Shown: piece by piece, positions 28,163-38,607 of the stretch
Layout of the letters: each line of letters opens with the position of its first letter
How positions within the stretch are numbered: the first letter of the stretch is position 1
Assembly (NCBI GenBank): GCA_037447655.1
Contig: JBBHKE010000044.1
Location: 186,001 to 250,000 of the forward strand
Source of the DNA: Zygnema cylindricum
Lineage: Eukaryota; Streptophyta; Zygnematophyceae; Zygnematales; Zygnemataceae
Reading direction: 5' to 3'
Length of the DNA stretch: 64,000 nucleotides
Position numbers and translations under genes: made by a program
The notes under the pieces: generated by a model
The model's database searches: none
The model's input: the letters and a program-made list of their open reading frames with translations, nothing else
Told to the model about the DNA's origin: nothing

Positions 28163-30018
28163 TCAAGACATGACTTGGATGTTATTATCCCTCCAATATC
28201 TTTGTAAAAACTTAGAATATTTATCTTCTATAGTCAACTCTTCTTCTCGCCTTCCTAGATAGTGTTCTTCCCATAATATAGTATTGCCGACCTTGAACCG
28301 TTGACCAACCCAATCTATTACCCATCTATGGTCTTCAAGTTCTATATTTATTGAGGGATCCAAATCCAATTCTCCTTCTGTTGGTCGAAGATTCGCTGGT
28401 TTCAATTGGCTGATGTGTATTACAGGATGATTTTTTGTTGAAGGTGGAAAGTCCAATTTGGCAGCAACTGACGATATCATCTCGATTACAGTAAATGGTC
28501 CAATGTACTTAGGAGCATATTTACCCGTAGGATCCGATTGTCCCTCGATCAAGCATATTTAATGCGTTGTAGAAAGCCCAACCCTGACACTTGTGCGTAA
28601 CACCAATCACCCCTTGTGCGGTTAGCATTTAATTCTTGCCTCCTTTGTGCCTCCAGTAATGCATCCCAAACTGTTTTCCAAATTGTTTGAATGTATTCCC
28701 AAAATTCCGTTCCAGAACCCCTATTCTCTTGAGTGACCCTTGTTTTTAAGTCTAATGCTTCTCTCGGTTGGTATCCGTATGCAACTTTAAACGGTGAGAA
28801 TCTTCTACTAGCATGTTTACATGAATTGTATGCAAATTCCATTAATGGCAGTTTAGATTCCCATGTGTTTTGAACTCCATTGTAAACAGTCCTAAGCATT
28901 TCTTCCTGTGTACGGTTCATCCTTTATGTTTGTCCATCTGTCTGAGGATGATAAGAGGTACTCATTTTTAATTTAGTGCCTAAATTTTGCTACAATTCTT
29001 TCCAAAATGCAGACGTAAATTTAGAATCCTTATCACTGACAATAAACAGAGGGACTCCATGATGTCTGACCACGTTGACAAAATATTACTTTGCAATATC
29101 TATAACTGAATGAGTAGTTTTGCAAGGGATAAAGATTGCCATTTTACTGAACCTATCGACTACGACCATGATACTGTCATTTCTTCTAGATGTAGTTGGT
29201 AACCTGACAAAAAAATCCATACTTACAAATTCCCATGGTCTTTCGGGGATATCTAAATGTTTTAAGAGACCTTTAGGTTTCTGGTTACTAGGTTTACTCT
29301 GTTGGCAAGGGACACAACTTTCCACGTGCTTCGACACCTTCTTTGCTATCCATAGCCAAAAGAATCTACTCAGAAACCGACTAAGAGTTTTATCTCGACC
29401 TAGATGTCCTAAATACTCATGGGCTTCCTATAAAAGTTGTTTTCTTAAGTCTTCCATTTCAGGAATGCATAACCTATCCCCCATTCGCAAAAACAGTAAA
29501 ACCATCTTCTATTCTAAAGTTTTTGACACGCCTCTCATTCAAGAGGTCAAAATTCCCTCGCGAAATATTCTTGCAAATCACAGCAAAATAAGGATCTTTA
29601 TCATAACCATTTCTAACAGCATTTAAAAACAATTCATCCTGAACCATCACACTTATTTCAAAATATCTACTTAAAGGATCTGCGACAACATTTGTCTTTC
29701 TAGGAATATGTTCGACATTAACTTGAAATATGCTAATTTCTGCATCCATCTAACCTGTCTACCAGTCATGATCTTTGCATCACTTAATCTGTGTAGATAG
29801 GAGAGTGCATTATTATCACAGTGAACTGTAAATTCTTTATTATGCAAATAACAACGCCATTTCACCAATGCATGAAAAATTGCAAGTAATCTTTTTTCGT
29901 GTTCTGGGTAGTTCTTTTCAGTATCATTAAATTCTCTGGACTCAAAAGCAATAGGATAAAAATGTTTGCGGACTTTTTGACTTATGACTGCAGTCAAGCT
30001 CTTGTGCTCTTCAGACAT
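28163..30018 (-). pseudogene. Ty3/gypsy pol relic: RNase H, integrase, C-terminal domain
   Basis: In order on the minus strand: RNase H (FYPIAFESREFNDTEKNYPE, then VHCDNNALSYL), a linker ending in HIPRKTNVVADPLSRY, integrase zinc region (CVPCQQSKPSNQKP), catalytic blocks SMDFFVRLP and SDKDSKFTSAFW, then HPQTDGQT followed by a TAA where gypsy elements carry the catalytic Glu. It ends with GKYAPKYIGPFTVIEMISSV and HPVIHISQLKP, the C-terminal integrase fold. Gag, protease and most of RT are missing, and frames change several times. Above 30018 the sequence is unrelated. Confidence 0.9.
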
Positions 30019-31136
30019 ACCTTTATATCACCAAGGATTTCCGGGCTCTTGTTAAACTGTACGTTCTTCAGAGTACGGAGGAGTGAGTGCACCAAACCAA
30101 ACGAGATTCTTGTATTTCCTAAACTGAGCGGAACGCATTTTATTTTTCGCCTAACGGAGGCCGGACAACAAAGTTATACCGTCTCAAAGATAGCAATTCC
30201 GTTACATGGGACTAGTTTCCAACAACCCACGTAGGGGGGTACATTGTGGATTGCCACATAACTTCCCAGATTTGCATTTAGATTATGCTGTTAGCCATCA
30301 GTAGGAATTTAGTTCAGGTTCAATTGACTTTCTGTCTATTAAATACATTAGGTCAAAGTCTGGCAAGTTAGTGTCCTTTTCAAGACTTTGTCTTATAATA
30401 GTGGACCAAATAATTACGTTCGGCCGCCGATCGCGCCGCAGTCCGGAGCACAACTTTTTGCCCCGAGTGTAGTACGGATTCTTTTGTCTTGTGTCAGTTC
30501 CATTACACTTGCTTGCCGCTCATTGGTTAAAAGCGTAGCTTTGACTTTTGGACCTGCAATTTGACAAACTTTGATGCATAAGGCACTTGGGGTCGAAGGA
30601 GACAGGTTGCTTTTCTGTACTGTCTACTGTGAAAACCCTCAAAAATTCCAACAAACCTTCTTTTGGAGAATTTTTGTCTTGTTTTCGACTCTATTGCCAT
30701 CTTGGTTTTGAATCTGTCTTTTGTGGAAATCACAGTCCGGGCGGGTAGTTGGCACTATCTTCCTTTTTGGGTGATTTTGGACTTTTTGCTGTTTGAACCG
30801 AGAAAAGTCTCGTCGGTTCTGAGCTGCGGACACCGAAGGTTGCAGGAGTACCATACCTTTTGACGAGACTTTTGGGGGAGCGGTCGCCGCTTTCAAATTG
30901 TCATCGTTAATTGCTGGGGTATGTTAAGCTTATTTCGTTATATTTCATATTTTCTATCTTTTATTATCTTTTCTGGGGCAAGGTGATATTGTTAAATCTG
31001 GAAAGCCAATCATATTTATTGATATATATATCTACGTGATAGTGCATTTGTGTCTTCGTTTGGAGTTCTCTTTTGCTTTGGAGTGACAAATCCGGAGTAA
31101 ACTGGAATCCCACGGATCGGGACAACGGGTTTTGAG
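30019..31136. other. No gene recognised
   Basis: Mixed unique-looking sequence with short open frames on both strands and no recognisable domain. A GC-rich island CGGCCGCCGATCGCGCCGCA lies at about 30422. Confidence 0.3.
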
Positions 31137-31141
31137 GGATC

Positions 31142-31878
31142 TGAAAGGATCGAATAATAAAACATTGAGTGCAAATGCCAGCGGAAGCATAAATGAATAA
31201 AACACACACAAGAGAAAGATTACCCCAAGGAAGCCAATATATTCCACGGAGAATTTTTCTTACATAATTTCCTCACACCCTCAAAACACTCTCACTTCTA
31301 ACTCCACTTAATGAAATAGAAAATACTCTTCACTACCCTCCTCTAACTCTTCAAGAAACATCACAAAGCTATCAAACTCCCTCAACTCCTTGAACTCCTT
31401 CATAACCTACAAGGAGGATCAACTCTCGCCAAATTGATAAAAACCTCTCTCTCACTACGCCTCAATAAACTCCTTCAAACGTCACGTAACAATACCACGG
31501 TACACGATTAGAAACGCGTAAGAGTCAACGTGGTGAAAACATCCGACCGACAACTGCGAACCGACTTGAACTACACGGTACGACTACACAAGTCAACCAC
31601 GAACCGACTTGAACCACACGGTACAACTAGAGCTTACGTGAACTGAAATGACCAAACATTTTCCACGTCACTTCAATAGTACAACTAGAACTCGCGTGAA
31701 ACGAAACGAACAAACAATTTCTACGTCACTTCAAATATCCAGCGACGAAACTCATTTCGCGAAACCTATAGAACTTTCACGTAACTGTACTTTCGGTATA
31801 TTCTAGAAAGTACAGTTTTTCTTTCGCGAAATCAAACTGATTTTCGCGTGCGTACGATTCTTTCAATGAATCGTAACA
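31142..31878 (-). repeat. LTR, left copy (737 bp)
   Basis: Nearly identical to 37362-38098 over its first 611 bp in plus orientation (from TGAAAGGATCGAATAATAAA to CCAGCGACGAAACT), then different to its end ATCGTAACA. Confidence 0.85.
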
Positions 31879-32009
31879 GACATTACTCAAAACAACAACA
31901 ATGAACCATATTTTTCGCTATTTTACTTGAGTAATTGGTTCAAAAACAACCCAGATGGTTTGTCCCTGCCAAAAGAACCACTCAAAACATATCCTTTTAA
32001 TGAGTTATG

Positions 32010-32440
32010 GTCTTTGTTTTTCCGCTTGTGCAATTTTCGTTAAACCAAATGCGACAAATTCACCAAGTAAACGCAATTCCTGTGGGAGGAAAAAAAAATC
32101 TTGATCGTACCAACCAAGTAGCGGAATATCCGTTTCACTGCCTCCTAATGATTATTTTTTGGAGCGTTGCAATAACGATTGACAACAAAGACCGCTGCTG
32201 CAATATCCTGACATATCCTGAGGCGTGCCAACACTCAAATACATTAAGCTATCAACTGCCTCACGATATGGGACGGCTACATTTTCTTCCTCTTCGTACT
32301 TTCTGTACTGTACTTTGGGATCTAATGGCGTCAAGACAAGTTTCGCGCCAATCATAGCAAATCTAGTCAAGACCTCTATAAAGTACTGAGCTTGATTCCT
32401 AAAATATGTTTCCATGTCGGGACAAAACGTAGATTTTGGC
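32010..32440 (-). pseudogene. Ty1/copia reverse transcriptase fragment
   Basis: Minus frame VLTRFAMIGAKLVLTPLDPK, then VPYREAVDSLMYLSVGTP, corresponds to the RT thumb/connection of the copia element at 43 kb (EVLTKFAMLDSKPVLTPLD, VPYREAIGSLMYLSVATR). The rest of the polyprotein is absent and the frame is disrupted. Confidence 0.8.
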
Positions 32441-32450
32441 GGTTTTTTTG

Positions 32451-33342
32451 GTCATCTTTTGATATTGTCAAGCAACAGGTTATGGTGAAGCCATTAAACG
32501 GAAACGCCAAAAACATCACAGACTTTTGACACCGGAGCACAAACTTCTGACACCGGAGCAGAATAACACCAAACTCAGATAGGACAAGTCACTAGGCAGT
32601 TTTATCAAAGCTTAGAGTGGGTAGAGAAAAGACATCCTCAGAACAACTTCAGACATATTTGTAGATTCCCATTATAAAGAGTTAGGAATACAATTTGATG
32701 TAAAACAAAATGGACGTATTGTCCTTATGAAAAAAGTCAGATGCTTGTTCTGTCTTTTCTCTCTTTAAATGATAATTGTCTAATTCTGAGCACACAGCTA
32801 AATAGCCTAAATCTAACACACGCACTAAGTGGCGGTCGAATAATAATCTGCCACATGTTAAATGTCCACCACACAATAAGACGTGGGGGACGACTGCATC
32901 TTCTGACAAAAAGTGCAAACTAAAAACTGACGTAATACCACTACAATCCCCTTCCCAAAAATATCGCCTATACTAATCAAACCGATTCGCCTATCATACA
33001 CAAACAATACAAAGCAAATCGGTGTACCGGAGAAATGCCCGGAATCGCACCAAAAATCAACAAACTTCTCTTGAAAGTTTCGAGATTGACAATTTAAAAT
33101 GGAGAGGGAGAGAGGGGGGAGAGGGGGAGAGGGGGGGAGGAGGATAGGGGAACAAGGAAAAGGGAGTAGAGGGCTAGAGGGGTATATGGGTAGAGCGGTA
33201 GAGGGGTAAAAGGGTAGAAAGGCAGATGGGTAGAGGATTAGAGGGGTAGTCGTGGAGAGTGGGAGAGGGTGAGGTAGGTTGCGTCGTAGATCTGTTAATC
33301 TACGTGGAGAAGAAATCCCTCCAACATCTTTTGAAGCCGATT
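32451..33342. other. No gene; purine-rich repeat at 33100-33260
   Basis: 33100-33260 is built from GAGGGGGAGAGG then TAGAGGGGTAGAG units. The rest is unassigned. Confidence 0.4.
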
Positions 33343-33745
33343 TTAGGTCAAGACCACCTCTCCTTTCTTCTTTTCCCCTCTTTGCCGAGGTGGATCTACG
33401 ACGCATCCAAGGCCATCCCGCCAAATCCGAAGTTTTTCATACTCTGATCTGGCTGAGAATCCAGTGGAGGTGACAATGCCGAAAAATTGCTGAAAGATTT
33501 CTACTTTTTTCCACTCATGGCGGCACACTTGTCACCTTAACACACTCTTAAGGAGCACACAAGCTTCGATACCGAGTGAAGGATCGAACAATAAAAACAA
33601 GCAAAAAAAGAAATGTCGAAGCAAAATGATAGAGGGTGAGCACTAGAAGAACCCTCCAACAGACAATTATATATCAACTGAAAGATTTTCCCGCTTAAAA
33701 GATTGACTTTTTTACCTCCCTTTTTAACGCTTCCTATACTACTCA
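33343..33745 (-). pseudogene. Relic of a copia 5' end (gag start, PBS, LTR edge)
   Basis: CATGGCGGCACACTTGTCACC, GGAGCACACAAGCTTCGATACC and GAAGGATCGAACAATAAAAA parallel the gag-start/PBS/LTR junction of the copia element at 47150-47235 and the LTR edge at 37362. It is strongly decayed. Confidence 0.5.
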
Positions 33746-35166
33746 ACGAAAATAAGAAAGTACAAAGTGAGCGTACAGAATTAAAAAATATTAGTACGGT
33801 TTAAACTTCACCGGCAAGGTGCTAAGATTTTGAGGAAAACAACATAAAACCTTTAATTTGGCACATGGGGCCTTACCCTAAAATAGTGTGTATCTGAAAA
33901 TGACTCTTTGATGTTTCTATTTTTGCAAATTCTGGGATCATCGGGACGTGTCTTCATAGTTCGTGATGTGTCGATACCTGTTCTGGGCGTAAAAAAGACC
34001 AGAAAAAATAGATAAATGAAATAATTTAGAGTTGGTCACATATTGTAACTAAGACCAGCCCTCTACACGAAAAATTTGTTTCAGGCGAGCCTAACCTTTT
34101 TGGTTTTGGTTAGGAGTTACGTTCGGAGAATTGTTCCGTACTTCACGGAAACGCTGTCTCGGATTCAAACGTTTTTTCTTCCAGGTTGGCCCATACCGAA
34201 TATTCGGAGACAAACAGGCATTTTGTTTAGCATTGTTTTTTAAAATGGATGTAGAGGTAGATCATACTTACTTTGTATGATTGTATTATGCATTGTTCGG
34301 AAGTTCTTTGAAGGCAGTTTTCAAAAAGATATATCACAAGAGTTTTCTGTGAGGTTTTGCTGTAATATTTGGTAATGGGAAAGTCGTTTCAGTGACTTTT
34401 GGATTATTTACGACACACACAAATAGAAAAAGTTCTTAGTTTTACCCGAAATCTCAGTCTATACCCTAAAAACGGGTTTATTGGAGCATACGAATGGAAT
34501 TTCTTCATGAAGCTGAAATAATTACCTTCAAAAAATTGACAAAACAGGTTGCTATAACCTCAAAAATTATAAAAAAAGCCGTTGTTTTAAACGCTTTTCT
34601 GCGACCAAAATCACCATCTTAAGTGTATTCTTTGCTGCTGCATATGGCAGTTAGAATTTACACGGATTTGTTTTTAATATTTTATGAAAGAAAATTAGTA
34701 ATTTATTTATTGTTTCTCTACTGTACCATCATATAATTTTTCGACAATTGTGAAATCCATAAAAAAAAATAGCAATGAATGTGGCACAGGATAAAAACAT
34801 AGAATACAAAAACAAATAAAAAAATTAGGACAAAAAAATATGATAAAGAAACCAGACTGCATGAAAATTATGGCTTTAACCATCGGAAAAACCAATTGAG
34901 ATAGCTTTCATTCTCAGCCATAATTATGTCCACTCTACTTTCTCTACAAATCCTTCTTCCCTCCATCTGTGTCTATTTTAGCCCTCCATCTATGTCTTCC
35001 CCTTTCTCCCCCCCCCTCCTCCCCAACTCTTCTCTTGCTCTTCTTTCCTCTCCTTCCCACCCTCTTCCTCCCTCTCACACCCTCCCTCTCTATCCCTGAC
35101 TCTCCCCCTCTGCCTCTCCGTCTCCCTCCCCTTCTACGTCTCGGTCTATCCCTCCGTCTCCTTTTC
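33746..35166. other. No gene recognised; pyrimidine-rich tract at 34960-35165
   Basis: AT-rich sequence downstream of the S41 gene. 34960-35165 is a CTCCCTC-type tract directly next to the S41 stop codon. Confidence 0.4.
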
Positions 35167-36747
35167 TCACGTTTTCGGAAAGAACCTTGTCGCTTCTTTC
35201 CAAATAAGCGTTGGGTCTACCACATTTTCGTCCGTATATCGTATTTTATAATTTCCCCGAACGTAAATAAATTCTTGGGGAATAGCTGAACTTTTGGGTC
35301 CATAAGATTGAGATACGACAAAATGAAGATTACCCGGCATGGGTTTAGGAGGAGGCGTAAAATGATTCTTTGTAAGGTTTAAACCGACAACTTCCCGACT
35401 GTAAAATGAGTTAGAATCGGAGACGAAACCGACAGCTCCATCTCCGATTTGAAACGGATTCGAAATGTTTTTTCCACCAACACTAACAGCTGTAATATTG
35501 TACAATTGTATCATTTGGTAACTAAATAGGGCGCAAATGGAATAACAAAGACTGTTACCAACAATCATAATTTTGTTTCTCGGAAAAATGGGTTCCATGG
35601 GAAGGTCAAGCCCGTAATACTCTGCATTTTCGCGAGTAAATAAATTAGATTGATGGATGAGAGATGAATATGGCGAAATATAGCTGTTTATGGTTGTTTT
35701 TACTAAGGGATAAAAAAATGCCGAGGGACTTTGTATCCGTGTCCCATCGCTATTAGCGTAAGTGCTACTACGATAGTCGTAATTAGAACCTGTCGCTGTT
35801 TTTGATTTCGATGCTTTTTTGTAAGCTTCTTGTACAAAACTGTTTGCTTTGAATTGCAATAAGAATCCAGGGAATTTATCCGGGAAAAATAATTGTGTCA
35901 GAAAAGCTGCGGTTTGGGCAAATCCACCGCCATTGTTGCTAAGCTCTATAATCAGACGAGACGCTCCAGAATTTCTGCAACACATTTCAAAAACAGAAAA
36001 ACATTTCAACGTGGAGGACATTTCAGTTAAATCGGAAAACAACAGAAAAAGCTCTTGTTGATTTTCCTTATCAAACTTGAAGTGCCAGAATTTCTGCAAA
36101 AAAATCTAGAAGGAAAGATATAATTTATTTTAGTTGGGTAAATACAAGGAAAGTGGTAGCAATCTTCCGAGAGGCGCCAAAATTTCTGCAAAATATTTTT
36201 GGGAACATTTTTTTTTTTTATATTTGTTTGATGAACACAAGTAGGTAAAGTGTGTTTCGAAATAAGCTGGTAAGTTGGTTATCTTGGAACCATTGAATTT
36301 GAGAGATTCTGGGATGAGTGAGGTGATCCATCAAAGCAAAAAATTAAACGTAAAGTTCACATTTCCGAAACATCAAATTATTTTGCTTTTGTTTACGAAG
36401 ATTTATACTTAAAAGCTTGCAAAAAGACAGACGAATTAATAATGAGGATATATACTGAGTATAGAGAAGTCAAATTAAGAAAATTGAAAAACTTAACAAG
36501 TGTGAAATATAAGTAATAATTAACCCATAGATAACATTTCTCACTGATGTTAATAGATACAGTGATTTTATATCAGGCGCAAGATAACTATGCACCCAAA
36601 TAAAAATTATGAATTTTGGGATAGAAATTACAACCTTACTGCCCAATATCCGCGTAGAAGTCCTCTCATAGTAGTAATTACATCCTTGTTAAACTTAAAG
36701 CTGGGAACTACCATAACAGCTGTAATCATATCTTCCAAAAGATACAC
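35167..36747 (-). CDS. S41-type serine peptidase-like gene (C-terminal two exons seen)
   Basis: Exon A 36747-36640: acceptor TTTTTGCAG|GTGTAT, donor GGGCA|GTAAGG, 36 codons (VYLLEDMITAVMVVPSFKFN and more). Exon B 36093-35167: acceptor TTTTTTTGCAG|AAATTC, 308 codons and a stop, in phase. Motifs: SRLIIELSNNGGG, the S41 core strand and glycine turn, and IVGNSLCYSICALFSYQM, which resembles the nucleophile region of CPAF-like S41 peptidases, with the Ser after CY as candidate nucleophile. Family members cleave C-terminal or unstructured peptide segments, often outside the cell; substrate and location cannot be read here. Exons upstream of 36747 were not found. The sequence there soon turns into an LTR-edge fragment (36813-36845) and a hexamer repeat, so the gene may be truncated. 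Confidence 0.6.
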
Positions 36748-36812
36748 CTGCAAAAATGGAGGATTGTAAAAGATGGAAAAGTTCAAAAATGGGGAAATGT
36801 ATCCAGCTTACT

Positions 36813-36845
36813 GATAAGATCGAATAATAAAACAATGAGTGCAAA
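36813..36845 (-). repeat. LTR-edge fragment
   Basis: GATCGAATAATAAAACAATG followed by AGTGCAAAC matches the inner edge of the 737-bp LTRs (31146 and 37366), but the match stops after about 32 bp. Confidence 0.6.
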
Positions 36846-36879
36846 CTTCCACAATAATTGCTGTGAAAAGAAAAACAAC

Positions 36880-37300
36880 CTTCACCTCATCTTCAGTCTT
36901 CGTTTTAGTCTTCGTCTTCAATCTCCGTCTTCGTCTTCGCCTTCCACTTCGTCTCCAGTTTTCATCTCCGTCTTCAGTCTTCGTCTTCCACTTCGTCTTC
37001 ATCTTCGTCTTCAGTCTTCATCTTCGTCTTCTATCTTCGTATTCGTCTTCAAACTTCGTCTTCGTCTTCACTCTGCGTCTTCAATCTTCGTCTTCGTCTT
37101 CCACTTCGTCTTCAATCTTCGTCTTCATCTTCTTCTTCGTCTTCAGGCTTCGTCTTCTTCTTTGTCTTCATCTTTGTCTTCTGTCTTCATATTCGTCTTC
37201 ATCTTTGTCTTCTGTCTTCATATTCGTCTTCAAACTTCGTCTTCGTCTTCTCTCTTCGTCTTCAATCTGTCGTCTTTGTCGTCAATCCTTTTCGCCTTTA
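36880..37300. repeat. CTTCGT/CTTCAT hexamer-type repeat
   Basis: About 420 bp of GTCTTCGTCTTCATCTTC variants. It gives Ser/Phe/Val-rich or Lys/Thr/Glu-rich open frames, which are compositional. Confidence 0.8.
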
Positions 37301-37347
37301 ATCGTCTCCATCTCCATCATCAAAACACTCATGGAGCACTACAACCT

Positions 37348-37360
37348 GCTCCGATACCAA
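37348..37360 (-). other. Primer-binding site (initiator tRNA-Met type)
   Basis: Minus strand TTGGTATCGGAGC directly inside the LTR at 37362-38098. The same site type is seen at 47205-47216, at 52599-52610 and, on the plus strand, at 53569. Confidence 0.7.
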
Positions 37361-37361
37361 T

Positions 37362-38098
37362 TGAAAGGATCGAATAATAAAACACTGAGTGCAAATGCCA
37401 GCGGAAGCATAAATGAATAAAACACACACAAGAGAAAGATTACCCCAAGGAAGCCAATATATTCCACGGAGAACTTTTCTTACATAATTTCCTCACACCC
37501 TCAAAACACTCTCACTTCTAACTCCACTTAATGATATAGAAGATACTCTTCACTACCCTCCTCTAACTCCTCAAGAAACATCACAAAGCTATCAAACTCC
37601 CTCAACTCCTTGAACTCCTTCATAACCTACAAGGAGGATCAACTCTCGCCAAATTGATAAAAACCTCTCTCTCACTACGCCTCAATATACTCCTTCAAAC
37701 GTCACGTAACAATACCACGGTACACGATTAGAAACGCGTAAGAGTCAACGTGGTGAAAACATCCGACCGACAACTGGGAACCAACTTGAACTACACGGTA
37801 CGACTACACAAGTCAACCACGAACCGACTTGAACCACACGGTACAACTAGAGCTTACGTGAACTGAAATGACCAAACATTTTCCACGTCACTTCAATAGT
37901 ACAACTAGAACTCGCGTGAAACGAAACGAACAAACAATTTCTACGTCACTTCAAATATCCAGCGACGAAACTACTTCGTCGCTAACTTCTACGTCACTTC
38001 AAATATCTAGCGACGAGACTATTTCGTCGCTGGTCGTCGCTACTTTAGCTACGAGAATGTCTCGTCGCTAAATGAGTTCTCAGTACAAAATCCTAACA
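37362..38098 (-). repeat. LTR, right copy (737 bp)
   Basis: TGAAAGGATCGAATAATAAA at the inner edge, AAAATCCTAACA at the outer edge. The U3 side contains repeated AGCGACGA/TCGTCGCT words forming possible hairpins, and the unit TCTACGTCACTTCAAATAT twice. Confidence 0.85.
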
Positions 38099-38103
38099 GG
38101 ATC

Positions 38104-38607
38104 AAGTGCTATAGACTTCCCGTAGAGAAAACACAGTACTGAAAAGCCCCACCTCTCCACTCGGATAAGAGGGGATAGGAGCTTTGACTTTGGAACCTCT
38201 CTTTCTAGAAGGGAGCTCTAGTTACATTCATTTCTCTTTCTCTAGTAATCTCTCTCATCATGGGGGGAGGAGAGACTCCGGATAATGGAGCCGGAGAGTA
38301 GGGTCGGCAAGAGAGGCCAACATAGGAGGGGAGGACTCAAATGGCAGAGGAGTCTGTACCCATGGAGTCCGGATTTGATTCTCGGGCAGATTCCTCCTAC
38401 GTGAAGAACTGAGCTGCGTCCTGAAGCGCTGGCTCAAGGACTTCTCCCCTTACACACACATAGAAAAAGGTTCCTTCATCGGATAACAACCGAAAGCCTC
38501 CTCTTCAGCGGGAAGGGGGGGGAAACATTGAACCTAACATGAAAGGTTTGGGTGCAGATTTATCTCCTGAGTCTGTTTCTCTTCCCTAGGGAGAACCTAC
38601 TTTTGTA
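38104..38607. other. Leader or unassigned sequence before a gag relic
   Basis: No coding motif is recognised. It runs directly into the gag-like frames starting near 38608. Confidence 0.3.

Larger units (their letters stand above)
31142..38098 (-). mobile_element. LTR-bounded unit with GGATC flanks enclosing an S41 peptidase gene
   Basis: LTR copies at 31142-31878 and 37362-38098 are both 737 bp, same orientation, TGTTA...CCTTTCA on the minus strand. A primer-binding site complementary to initiator tRNA (minus TTGGTATCGGAGC) abuts the right LTR at 37348-37360. The bases outside the pair are GGATC on both sides (31137-31141 and 38099-38103), as expected for a 5-bp target duplication. The interior has an S41 gene and copia relics but no gag or full pol, and no polypurine tract is seen next to the left LTR. 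The outer 126 bp (U3 side) of the two LTRs are unrelated, which argues against a simple single insertion. Confidence 0.55.

Noticed and set aside
36835-37420. Two overlapping Ser/Phe/Val-rich frames of 180-193 residues
   Set aside because: Both derive from the CTTCGT hexamer repeat and are open in more than one frame.
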